From an uncultured Ruminococcus sp. (GTDB taxonomy: Bacteria > Bacillota > Clostridia > Oscillospirales > Ruminococcaceae): a stretch of DNA of 64,000 nt. Location of the stretch: the NCBI GenBank assembly GCA_934474025.1, contig CAKSMF010000004.1, forward strand, positions 1-64,000, read 5' to 3'. Positions 17,056-24,864 of this stretch are shown piece by piece (position 1 is the first letter of the stretch; every line of letters starts with the position of its first letter). A program made the position numbers and the translations under genes. The notes below the pieces were generated by a model. That model was not told the origin of the DNA, ran no database searches, and saw only the letters and a program-made list of their open reading frames with translations.

Positions 17056-17462
17056 AAAAAGTCGGGGATTTATTGACAGCATTAGGTTCAGTTGGTTTTA
17101 TTGCAGTTGTTCTTGAACTAATAATCGGTTGGAAAATGATTCCACAATCTATAATTCTGTGGTTTATAATCGGAAGTCTTATTTTATTGATTGTTGGAAT
17201 AATTATGCGTAATTCAGGTGTTGAAAAATCTAATGGTGCAGATATGAAACAGATTGGAATAGCAATGATAATTTTTGGTGCTTCATTACTTGTAATAACC
17301 TTATGTGGTATGTTTTCATCAAATACACAATCAATACTGTACAATTTTGTAAATGAACGTTTTTTCTTCATAGTTGTTTTTGGATTTCTATTTCTTTTAT
17401 TAGGTATTATCTTTAGAAGTATTGGAAAATCAAAAGAAACAAAAGCTGAAAAAAAAGATTAA
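17052..17462 (+). CDS. Small polytopic membrane protein coupled to the recombinase operon
   Basis: 136 residues from TTG 17052, overlapping the A3 stop as TTGA with GAGGTG upstream; GTG 17046 is an alternative. Four hydrophobic helices are visible (LLTALGSVGFIAVVLELIIG, IILWFIIGSLILLIVGIIM, MIIFGASLLVITLCG, FFIVVFGFLFLLLGIIF), ending in a Lys-rich tail. No family is recognised. Its coupling to the recombinases suggests it belongs to the mobile element. Confidence 0.65.
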   Translation: MKKVGDLLTALGSVGFIAVVLELIIGWKMIPQSIILWFIIGSLILLIVGIIMRNSGVEKSNGADMKQIGIAMIIFGASLLVITLCGMFSSNTQSILYNFVNERFFFIVVFGFLFLLLGIIFRSIGKSKETKAEKKD

Positions 17463-17477
17463 TGTCTTTTATAAATG

Positions 17478-17535
17478 TTATTGGTGGAATTGCACAAAGT
17501 AATTATAAAAACTTTGTGAGATTTTCTACCAATAA
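17478..17535 (+). terminator. Nested inverted repeat ending the recombinase operon
   Basis: TTATTGGTGGAA (17478-17489) pairs with TTCTACCAATAA (17524-17535), and inside it CACAAAGT pairs with ACTTTGTG (17493-17500 / 17511-17518). It is a long stem suited to termination in both directions, or to an element end. Confidence 0.65.
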
Positions 17536-17639
17536 TATTTATAGTATATATTGACATAATACTCGCCATTTGACAAAATTTACATTTATCAGATAATGTT
17601 ATGTGATTCATTATTTAGGGGTCAGTTTTGGGGTCAAAA

Positions 17640-18040
17640 TTTTCGCTAACCATACATAAATTTATTTCAACTGTTGAATCTGAAAAAAAGCATAAATCAT
17701 TGCTGTACCATTTCCAACTGCAGTCACAACACCATTTTCGTCTACTATTACAACAGACGTATCAATAGATACCCACTCAGGAGTTCGCAAATATGTAGTA
17801 TCAAGTGTTAATGTCTATGTTTCACTATACTCATTAAAAGAAAGACTCGTTTTATCAAAATTAGACACTGTTCTTCCTACTTCAAATTCAAGTTTTGGAT
17901 ATTCGCTCTCTATATAATAAAATTTTAAGCATTTTCTTGATTGCGGAAACTAATTTGCGTGTTTCGTTTCCTTCAACAGGATTTTCAAAAATCAAGTCAT
18001 AAGCAGAGTATTTTCAATTATTAAAAATTATTTGCCAATA
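17640..18040 (-). pseudogene. Decayed surface protein with a Big2 (Ig-like) domain
   Basis: On the minus strand, around 17890-17660, the frame reads TVSNFDKTSLSFNEYSET, a TAG stop, TLTLDTTYL, then PEWVSIDTSVVIVDENGVV and TAVGNGTA. This is the hallmark of a bacterial Ig-like group 2 domain. A second open stretch (DLIFENPVEGNETRKLVSA) lies at about 17940-18010 in another frame. No start, signal peptide or anchor is present, so it is a remnant. It fills most of the gap between the recombinase operon and the SPASM fragment. Confidence 0.6.
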
Positions 18041-18072
18041 TAACAAATAAAAATTTAACACAAAAATATTTT

Positions 18073-18765
18073 CTATAAATTTTCTTGTATGATTTGTATG
18101 CTTTTTAGCAATAATATTTCTTCGTCAGTTGATAAATTCAACTGTCCTAATTCCCATTGTCTTGCTTTAAAATAAGAACGTGCTTTGATAATTATTTTTG
18201 TAAGTTCACAATAATTATCGTCATGCTTAAACATATCACCAGTAGCAGCATAATTTGCTCCATAACAAGTAGGGCATAAAACTTGTACAGAACATTTTTT
18301 ACATTTGTCTTCAATCATATTTTCAGGAATATTCTGTCCAAAAAACTTTAATCCGCTTGTTTTTTTATCACCTATTGAAAGGGGCATAAAGAAATGGCAT
18401 GGATATTTATTACCTAAAACATCATAAGCTACCGTACCCACACCTGCACCACAATAACTAACATATTTTCTGTTTTCATAATTTACTGCAACATTTGAAA
18501 TGGGAGCATCTAGCATAGAGCATACCTTAACATCTGGATTATACAAATAATATTCAATCAGTTTATGGAGTTCATATTCCAAAACAGATTTATTTGAATA
18601 ATCAGACCAATCTATATTGTATGCCAAATTGCATATAACTTCAAACCCTTTATTGTGCAAGAAAATGACACCCTCAGATAAATTATGTAATGTTTCAACA
18701 GAAACTGTCATTTTAACTGTTTGATTTGGATATGTAGATTTAAAAAAATCGAGGTCTATTAAAGA
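18073..18765 (-). pseudogene. SPASM domain of a truncated radical SAM protein
   Basis: The frame is open from about 18765 (SLIDLDFFKSTYPNQTVKMT), with an ATG at 18711. The C-terminal part has the SPASM cluster pattern CGAGVGTVAYD, YPCHFF and CKKCSVQVLCPTC ... CELTK. It resembles the auxiliary iron-sulfur domain of radical SAM peptide maturases. The radical SAM core with its CxxxCxxC is absent. Upstream DNA belongs to a truncated hsdS, so a recombination joined the two fragments near 18760-18770. It should have no enzymatic activity. Confidence 0.75.
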
Positions 18766-19118
18766 CGGGGTACAATAGATTTTTTACAAGTTAATACCCT
18801 GTATGCAGGTGAAATCATTCCATTATAAAAACTAATTCCTGAAAATACAGCTGAACAATCTAAATCAAATAAACGCATAACTATATCATTTTCTCTTACA
18901 TATTGATATGTATCGAAAGATTCGGGCAATTTTCCCTCTGCATTATTTATATCTTTTTTTCTGATTCCTTTTGTAGTCAGTGATAATAATTGAGTGTTAG
19001 TAGATTCTGTTCCAACTAAATTTTTAGTACAGAAAAAAGCATTCTTATTTCTAAGAATATTCCAAGTACTTGGGACTTTCCCTATCCATTCAATACCGCT
19101 GTCTTTCATTTCACGCAT
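18759..19118 (-). pseudogene. hsdS: Truncated type I restriction specificity subunit HsdS
   Basis: 119 residues from ATG 19118, with AAGGGG 7 bp upstream. MREMKDSGIEWIGKVPSTW is the classic N-terminus of HsdS, followed by part of one target recognition domain (NTQLLSLTTKGI, ENDIVMRLFDLD, ISPAYRVLTCK). Full HsdS has about 400 residues with two such domains. Here the frame ends at the junction with the radical SAM fragment. The methyltransferase of the same operon therefore lacks a complete specificity subunit in this window. Confidence 0.8.
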
Positions 19119-19122
19119 AATA

Positions 19123-19737
19123 TTACCCCTTAAAAAGTGCAATTAACGCAAATACCATTGCAAAAAAGCAGGTTGTTGCAGAAAAAATTGCAATTAAATA
19201 ATTTTTATCTTTTAATTTGGCTACCTCAAAAGATGCAATTTTAAAAAATTTTGAAAACATAAATGTTGGCAAGGCATAACCCAAGTATATTGGCTGAAAT
19301 TTAAATATAAATTTCATTTCTTGTACAATTCCAAATGACATTAATACAAACAAAAAAGAAATTAAAACAAGTAACATACTACATAGTTGAAAAATACCTG
19401 ATGTTGTCATTTGTATCAAACCAAAAGTTACTGTATCTGATGTTGCTTTTTTTTCACTAAAAAAGATAAAATGAAAAAGTACAGAAAAGAAATTTCTTAT
19501 ACGATGTAATGCTTTTAAATAAAATTTTGCTTTATCATCGTTATATTCTTTATAACCAATGGCTTTTCGCCAATTTTCCCGTTCTTGTTTTTCCTGTTCC
19601 TTAATTTTTTCATTCTCATCATCTTTTATAGCTTTCTGTGCTTTTATAATAGCCTCCGTCAATTTATCATAATCAATTTCTTGTTTAACAATAATTGTCT
19701 GTGGCTTGTTATTGAAAATCTTTTCAAATAACCACAT
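19123..19737 (-). CDS. Membrane protein between hsdM and hsdS
   Basis: 204 residues. The N-terminal 80 are charged and coiled-coil-like (DDENEKIKEQEKQERENW). Then come three or four hydrophobic helices (LCSMLLVLISFLFVLMSFGI, YLGYALPTFMFSKF, LIAIFSATTCFFAMVFALIA). The start codon abuts the hsdM stop, and the end lies 5 bp before the hsdS start, so it sits firmly inside the type I operon. No known family is recognised. Membrane proteins are not standard parts of type I systems, so it may be an accessory defence gene or a regulator. Confidence 0.65.
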   Translation of the reverse strand: MWLFEKIFNNKPQTIIVKQEIDYDKLTEAIIKAQKAIKDDENEKIKEQEKQERENWRKAIGYKEYNDDKAKFYLKALHRIRNFFSVLFHFIFFSEKKATSDTVTFGLIQMTTSGIFQLCSMLLVLISFLFVLMSFGIVQEMKFIFKFQPIYLGYALPTFMFSKFFKIASFEVAKLKDKNYLIAIFSATTCFFAMVFALIALFKG

Positions 19738-21467
19738 TATTCAAACACCTCTGAAAGACTTCCGTCAAGCTCCTTTTCAAGTTCAAGAATCTCTGCCATT
19801 ATCTCAGCCGACGGCTTAGGGGCTTCATATTTATAAAAATAGCGTGTAAACGGTATCTCATATCCAACCTTAGATTTTTTCTCATCTATCCATGCATCAG
19901 GTGCAAAAGGCAGAACTTCACGCTTGAAATATTTGTCAATATCCTCTTTCAGCGGAACATTTTCCGTATCCCTCAAAGAGGAATCAGGCTGTTTCTTACC
20001 CTTTTTCAGAACAAGTTCTCCGTTCTCATCACGGAGCGGACGTTCAACAGTAATTTTCGTGTAGCCAAAATCCTCATTATCAAAAATCTTGCTAATTTCC
20101 GTTTCTCTGAAATCGCCGTACAGACGTGTTATTTTCTCAATTGCACTTTCAGGAATATCATTACGCTTATTACCCAGAGCTTTTCTGCGTTTTTCAAAAA
20201 GTCCGTTTGCGTTGATAAGCTGAACTTTTCCCTCACGCTTTGTACCTGCTTTTTTATTGGAAAGCACCCATATATATGTAGCAATTCCCGTGTTATAGAA
20301 GATGTCATTCGGCAAAGATATGATAGCTTCGAGTAGGTCATTTTCAAGTATATATTTGCGTATATTGCTTGCACCGCTTCCAGCATCACCAGTAAACAAC
20401 GGAGAGCCGTTATGTATAATTGCAATACGGCTACCGCCTTGTGAAATATCCTTCATTTTGGAAATGGCAGTCATCAGAAATAACATCTGACCATCACTTG
20501 TTGCAGGAAGTCCCGCACCAAATCTTCCTGCAAAACCTCTTTTAGCTTCCGCTTCAACCTTTGTTTTTTCGTTTTTCCATTCACGTCCGAAAGGCGGATT
20601 TGAAATAATATAGTCAAAAGTATTACCTTCAAACTGATCGTCAGAAAGCGTATTACCATTCCTGATATAGTCGGCATTGTTGCCCTTTATCAGCATATCA
20701 GCTTTGCATATAGCAAATGTCTGGTCATTCAGCTCCTGACCGAATGCAAGTAATTCCGTTGACTTATTAAGCTCGTGAAGATATTCATCTGCAACTGAAA
20801 GCATACCGCCTGTACCGCATGCTGGGTCGTATATAGTCTTTGCAACATTATTACCTGAAAGAACATCATTATCATCATTAAAAAGAATATTTACCATAAG
20901 TTTTATAACTTCACGAGGCGTGTAATGCTGTCCTGCATCTTCGTTGTGTGCTTCAGAAAATCTTCTTATGATTTCCTCAAAGATATATCCCATTTCAAGA
21001 TTTGAAATAACATCGGGATGCAGATTTGCTTTAGGTGATGTAAATTCCTTTATCACTATGTACAGAATGCCCTTATTCGCCATAGTTGTGATATGACCGT
21101 CAAACTTGAATTTTTCAATAATACCCCGTACATTCTCAGAAAATCCGTTCAGATAATCACGGAAATTATCTTCAATATTATCAGGGTCGTCAAGAAGCCT
21201 TTCAAATGTATACTTACTTATATTATAAAACTCAAGACCCCCTGCCGCCTTTTTTAAAAATACATCATGCATAGGAAGCATTTTGACAGATTCATATTTT
21301 TCAAGTATCGCATCTTTTGTATCCGCCAATATACAATCAAATCGTCGAATAACGGTAAGCGGAAGAATAACTTCGCCATATTCATGCGGCTTGTATACGC
21401 CTGTCAATTTATCTGCAATCGCCCAAATTAAGGCGGCTTTTTCATTTATATTAGAACTAATGCTCAT
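19737..21467 (-). CDS. hsdM: Type I restriction-modification methyltransferase HsdM
   Basis: 576 residues from ATG 21467. The HsdM N-terminal helical domain (ALIWAIADKLTGVYKPHEYG) is followed by the N6-adenine methylase domain, with the SAM-binding motif YDPACGTGGML (about residue 212) and catalytic motif NPPFGREW (about residue 290). The C-terminus has the coiled region contacting HsdS. It would methylate adenine at sites chosen by HsdS. The operon order is XRE regulator, hsdM, membrane protein, broken hsdS. No hsdR is seen, so the system is probably inactive for restriction. Confidence 0.93.
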   Translation of the reverse strand: MSISSNINEKAALIWAIADKLTGVYKPHEYGEVILPLTVIRRFDCILADTKDAILEKYESVKMLPMHDVFLKKAAGGLEFYNISKYTFERLLDDPDNIEDNFRDYLNGFSENVRGIIEKFKFDGHITTMANKGILYIVIKEFTSPKANLHPDVISNLEMGYIFEEIIRRFSEAHNEDAGQHYTPREVIKLMVNILFNDDNDVLSGNNVAKTIYDPACGTGGMLSVADEYLHELNKSTELLAFGQELNDQTFAICKADMLIKGNNADYIRNGNTLSDDQFEGNTFDYIISNPPFGREWKNEKTKVEAEAKRGFAGRFGAGLPATSDGQMLFLMTAISKMKDISQGGSRIAIIHNGSPLFTGDAGSGASNIRKYILENDLLEAIISLPNDIFYNTGIATYIWVLSNKKAGTKREGKVQLINANGLFEKRRKALGNKRNDIPESAIEKITRLYGDFRETEISKIFDNEDFGYTKITVERPLRDENGELVLKKGKKQPDSSLRDTENVPLKEDIDKYFKREVLPFAPDAWIDEKKSKVGYEIPFTRYFYKYEAPKPSAEIMAEILELEKELDGSLSEVFE

Positions 21468-21688
21468 TATTGGTTCTCCTTTAAATTTGGTTTTATATAT
21501 TCGATAATATCACAAAAATCACAATCAAGAGCACTACATATTTTACAAAGGATTTCAAGACTAACAAATTCATTTCTTCGCATTTTTGTCATAGTATTAG
21601 GTGAGATATTTGCTGTTTTTCGTAAATCTGCTTTACTCATACTTTTATCTACCAGTAGTTTCCAAAGTCGATTGTATGATATTGACAT
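21467..21688 (-). CDS. XRE-family regulator of the hsd operon
   Basis: 73 residues, a single Cro/C1-type helix-turn-helix: LVDKSMSKADLRKTANISPN, TMTKMRRNEFVSLEILCKIC. Its stop overlaps the hsdM start (TAATG), so it is co-translated. Such small XRE proteins commonly repress or time expression of restriction-modification genes. Confidence 0.8.
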   Translation of the reverse strand: MSISYNRLWKLLVDKSMSKADLRKTANISPNTMTKMRRNEFVSLEILCKICSALDCDFCDIIEYIKPNLKENQ

Positions 21689-21814
21689 TAAAATCCTCCG
21701 TTCATCAAAAAACTGTTTTATTTATTATATCATACTTTTCCAAATTATGCAAGATGATTTCGCATATTTTTGCGAGTTTGCATTGTAAATAAAATAAAAT
21801 TTCCATTGATAAAT

Positions 21815-21849
21815 TAGCTAAAATCTGATATACTGATAATAGCTAAAAT
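21815..21849 (+). promoter_or_regulatory. Direct repeats in the Phd/PIN promoter
   Basis: TAGCTAAAAT occurs at 21815-21824 and again at 21840-21849, flanking TATACT (21829-21834). The second copy lies 15 bp before the antitoxin ATG. These are plausible operators for the Phd-type antitoxin. Confidence 0.5.
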
Positions 21850-21864
21850 AGTGGAGGTGTTTTT

Positions 21865-22098
21865 ATGATTACCGCAACAGCAACCGACGTTCAGAACAAT
21901 TTTGGTCATTATCTCCAGGCGGTACAAACTGGCGATGAAATTATCATTTTAAAAAACGGCAAGGAAGTAGCAAGACTAATTTCTCGTGAATCGAGCATTT
22001 CTTTTCTTACTGATTCGCTTACTGGAATTCTTAAAAATGATTATGATGATAAGGCTATTCGTGCAGAAAGGATAGAGGCACATGAAAGTACTGATTGA
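21865..22098 (+). CDS. Phd/YefM-family antitoxin
   Basis: 77 residues with GGAGGTG upstream. MITATATDVQNNFGHYLQAV is the standard DNA-binding N-terminus of Phd/YefM antitoxins, followed by DEIIILKNGKEVARLI. The acidic C-terminus would bind the toxin. The gene overlaps the PIN toxin by 17 bp. It should repress its own promoter and block the toxin. Confidence 0.9.
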   Translation: MITATATDVQNNFGHYLQAVQTGDEIIILKNGKEVARLISRESSISFLTDSLTGILKNDYDDKAIRAERIEAHESTD

Positions 22099-22489
22099 TA
22101 CAAATGTTATTCTTGATGTGCTTTGTAACCGTTCTGAATTTGTTGAAGATTCATCAAGAGTATGGAAATACTGTGAAGTGAATCAGATTGAGGGATATAT
22201 TTCGGCTTTGTCCGTTCCGAACATTGTATATATTCTTCGCAAAGAGCTTACGCCGCAAAAGACGCAGCAGTTCATTCAGCAGATTTTGATGATTTTTGAA
22301 GTAATAGATTTGAAATCTTCTGACCTGAAAAATGCCGCTGAAATGCTGTTCTCAGATTTTGAAGACGCTGTGCAAATGTGCTGTGCTAACCGCATCAAAG
22401 CAGATTACATTGTTACCAGAAATATTCGTGATTTCAAAGAAAGTAAAGTTCCTGCATTAAAACCGTCCGAATTTCTTGAAAGAATGTAA
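22082..22489 (+). CDS. PIN-domain toxin (VapC-like ribonuclease)
   Basis: 135 residues. The PIN acidic residues are visible: MKVLIDTNVILDVL (first Asp), FEDAVQMCCA (middle acidic pair) and ADYIVTRNIRDF (last Asp). PIN toxins cleave tRNA or rRNA with Mg2+. It is coupled to the Phd-type antitoxin and followed by a strong terminator, making a self-contained two-gene module. Confidence 0.88.
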   Translation: MKVLIDTNVILDVLCNRSEFVEDSSRVWKYCEVNQIEGYISALSVPNIVYILRKELTPQKTQQFIQQILMIFEVIDLKSSDLKNAAEMLFSDFEDAVQMCCANRIKADYIVTRNIRDFKESKVPALKPSEFLERM

Positions 22490-22523
22490 ATTTGAATTCG
22501 GGAAGTACTATAAAACATGAAAA

Positions 22524-22557
22524 ATATCGGTATATCCTGTGATGGACATACCGATAT
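22524..22557. terminator. Perfect bidirectional terminator
   Basis: ATATCGGTAT (22524-22533) and ATACCGATAT (22548-22557) are exact inverted copies, with T-rich DNA on the right and A-rich on the left. It separates the PIN toxin gene from the convergent helix-turn-helix gene. Confidence 0.85.
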
Positions 22558-22563
22558 TTTGAG

Positions 22564-22749
22564 TTAATTCATTCTATTTTCAATATACTCTTCAATAGAC
22601 TGAACAGGAACTTTATACCTGTTCCCCTCCTTAAATCCTTTTAATTCACCTGTTTGGAGCAATTTATAAAATGTACTTCTGCCGATTTTCAAAATCTCCA
22701 TAACCTCTTCACGTGTAAGTATTTCTTTCCCTGTAATTGTTTCCCTCAT
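22564..22749 (-). CDS. Excisionase-like helix-turn-helix protein
   Basis: 61 residues: ILTREEVMEILKIGRSTFYK, then KEGNRYKVPVQSIEEYIENR. This is a MerR/excisionase-type winged helix domain. Such proteins direct excision or regulate mobile element genes. It is the second of two adjacent genes of this kind, both on the minus strand with good ribosome sites (AGGAGG). Confidence 0.75.
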   Translation of the reverse strand: MRETITGKEILTREEVMEILKIGRSTFYKLLQTGELKGFKEGNRYKVPVQSIEEYIENRMN

Positions 22750-22762
22750 AATGAAATCCTCC

Positions 22763-22951
22763 TTATTTTATGTTGATATATTTTTCTACTTCCTCAGCCT
22801 TTATCATTGTTTTTCGTTGACTAATTTTTACAGCCGACAAATCACCTGAATCTATAAGCCTATAAACTGTATGAACACTTACGCCCAATACTCTTGATGT
22901 CTCCTGAACTGTGAGCATATATTTTATTTCTGTATATTGAATGCTTATCAT
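22763..22951 (-). CDS. Excisionase-family DNA-binding protein
   Basis: 62 residues. MLTVQETSRVLGVSVHTVYR, RLIDSGDLSAVKIS and MIKAEEVEKYI give a clear HTH_17/excisionase domain. ATG 22951 is preferred because GGAGGGGGTG lies just upstream. It precedes the second HTH gene by 13 bp. Probably an element regulator or excision factor. Confidence 0.75.
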   Translation of the reverse strand: MISIQYTEIKYMLTVQETSRVLGVSVHTVYRLIDSGDLSAVKISQRKTMIKAEEVEKYINIK

Positions 22952-23006
22952 AAATCACACCCCCTCCGATTATTATAAATATGTTCGTATTTTTTCGGAG
23001 CATCAT

Positions 23007-23129
23007 ATGATATTTTGTATCATTGAAAATATTCCTACTGCCATTCAGACTGCTATTGCTTTCACTTTCATATTATTGCAGATTTATACATATTATTTCG
23101 GTATTGACAAAAAAGAAAAAGAGACTTGA
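23007..23129 (+). CDS. Possible small holin-like membrane peptide
   Basis: 40 residues from ATG 23007 with CGGAG 6 bp upstream: a short start, one hydrophobic helix (AIQTAIAFTFILLQIYTYYF) and a charged tail DKKEKET. The shape is that of holin-like or Fst/TxpA-type toxic peptides. An earlier in-frame start at 22941 has no good ribosome site. It is divergent from the HTH genes. The rest of 22952-23355 shows nothing but the terminator at 23290. It could be chance. Confidence 0.35.
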   Translation: MIFCIIENIPTAIQTAIAFTFILLQIYTYYFGIDKKEKET

Positions 23130-23289
23130 TTATTCGGAAAAATAAAAATAGAATAATCCGAAATAATCAAATTCCTCTACAGTTTACTCATAGCCTAATC
23201 TGATATTAAGCAAAAACTCTGAAATCAATTCCATGCAAATTAAAGTCAAACTACATTTATACATCACACTAATTGCCCTATAATAAAAT

Positions 23290-23327
23290 AAAGACAGATA
23301 TGTCAACGATGTAATATACCTGTCTTT
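23290..23327 (-). terminator. Terminator after the MoxR-type operon
   Basis: AAAGACAG (23290-23297) and CTGTCTTT (23320-23327) form a stem just past the stop codon of the MoxR gene, oriented to end the long minus-strand operon. Confidence 0.7.
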
Positions 23328-23355
23328 ATAATTATATTTATTATGAATATAATCT

Positions 23356-24846
23356 TTAATCCAAAGCCAACCTTCTGATTCTTTTCTTTATATCAACTTT
23401 TTTCATGTCAATATGAAGCAGCTTACAATAATTAGTGTACTGATTACTTGGGTATTTTACTAAATATGAAGCAGTCTGTGTATTTGTAATCAACGTTCTG
23501 ACAGCCATTATCAAAACATTTTCATTTCTGAAATAAGTGCTGATAAACAAAAACATATTCTCAATGCGAGAATTTACATTTTTTGTCTTTTCAGCAAGTA
23601 AATCCACTCGTTTACTAAAATCGGTTTTTATTACATTACTTCCGTTTGATTTGTCAATTACGAGAGTGTTTTCCTCTTCAAAAGCTTTAATCAATCTTGT
23701 CAGAATATTTAATTTTTTCTCACACATACTTTTTGATGATAGTCCATTTTTGTACAGATTCTTTTTATCTGAAACAATTGACCGTAGCGTTTCAGTAGCT
23801 GACTTTTCTATCATGGGCATATTATTTTTAAGTATATCCATTAGTTTCGCCATCATATTATCATCTGTTTCAGTATCAATAATTTCTGGAATCAATTCAT
23901 CAAGAAGCAGCTGTGTAACAGCAATTTTCTCAATATCTTTTGATTTCTCTGCACATTCTTTTACTTTCGGATTAATATTTCCATTGAGAATATCACTGAT
24001 TTTATAATTTCTTCTGTATTTGCTATATATATCATAGTAATCAGCAAAATCCAAAGCTATAAGCTCGTTTTGAATGTACTGAGAAATTAGATGTCGGTCA
24101 ACTTCTATATCCTCATGTTCATATACTTTTATCATCTGACTGAGGTCATCCCAGCCTCTTGCTGTAACAAAACTTTTGCCATTTGCAGTAGTTTCAATTT
24201 TATAAAAATTCTTACTTTTTAACTCCAAGTACGAAATAACGGCACTATGTACTCCGCTCTGATAGGCATATTCTTTCCACGCTTCAAACTCTGGTTCAAT
24301 ATCAATTCGCTTCAGTCTGTCCCATGTGGCAATATCAAATTCACGGACAGAATTATTGTATTCAGGCGGATTACCAGCTGTAACAACAATCCACCCATCA
24401 GGAACTTTATGTCTTCCAAATACCTTATATTGTAAAAACTGCAACATAATTGGCGTAAGTGTTTCAGATACACAGTTAATTTCATCCAGAAATAAAATTC
24501 CGTTCTTAATACCAGTCGACTTCATCGTTTCGTAAATGGAAGCAATAATTTCACTCATTGTATACTCTGAAATATCATATACTTCTCCGTCATACTCAAA
24601 TTGCTTAATCATAGGCAAACCTAACGCACTTTGCCTTGTGTGATGCGTCATTGAATACGAAAGAAGTCCTATTCGCAATTCTGATGCTATTTGCTCTATA
24701 ATTGCTGTTTTGCCGATGCCAGGAGGTCCAACGAGAAATACTGGTCTTTGTTTGTTCTGCGGTATTAGATTATTCCCATAATCATCCTTTGCCATATACG
24801 CCCTTACAGCGTTTTTAATCTGATTTTTAGCATCATGTATATTCAT
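23356..24846 (-). CDS. MoxR-type AAA+ ATPase
   Basis: 496 residues. Walker A GPPGIGKT (about residues 40-47), Walker B ILFLDEIN (about 117-124) and sensor VVTAGNPPEYN identify a MoxR-subfamily AAA ATPase. The C-terminal 230 residues are helical and not recognised. MoxR proteins work as chaperone-like remodelers together with VWA-domain partners, and the next gene upstream encodes one, 18 bp away. Both belong to a minus-strand set with an LRR protein and mobilization genes. Confidence 0.85.
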   Translation of the reverse strand: MNIHDAKNQIKNAVRAYMAKDDYGNNLIPQNKQRPVFLVGPPGIGKTAIIEQIASELRIGLLSYSMTHHTRQSALGLPMIKQFEYDGEVYDISEYTMSEIIASIYETMKSTGIKNGILFLDEINCVSETLTPIMLQFLQYKVFGRHKVPDGWIVVTAGNPPEYNNSVREFDIATWDRLKRIDIEPEFEAWKEYAYQSGVHSAVISYLELKSKNFYKIETTANGKSFVTARGWDDLSQMIKVYEHEDIEVDRHLISQYIQNELIALDFADYYDIYSKYRRNYKISDILNGNINPKVKECAEKSKDIEKIAVTQLLLDELIPEIIDTETDDNMMAKLMDILKNNMPMIEKSATETLRSIVSDKKNLYKNGLSSKSMCEKKLNILTRLIKAFEEENTLVIDKSNGSNVIKTDFSKRVDLLAEKTKNVNSRIENMFLFISTYFRNENVLIMAVRTLITNTQTASYLVKYPSNQYTNYCKLLHIDMKKVDIKKRIRRLALD

Positions 24847-24864
24847 TCTAATTACCCCTTAACA

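Noticed and set aside
23537..24007. A 156-codon hydrophobic plus-strand frame opposite the MoxR gene
   Set aside because: The opposite strand encodes the MoxR C-terminal region; hydrophobic Ser/Ile/Phe strings are typical of antisense frames in AT-rich genes.
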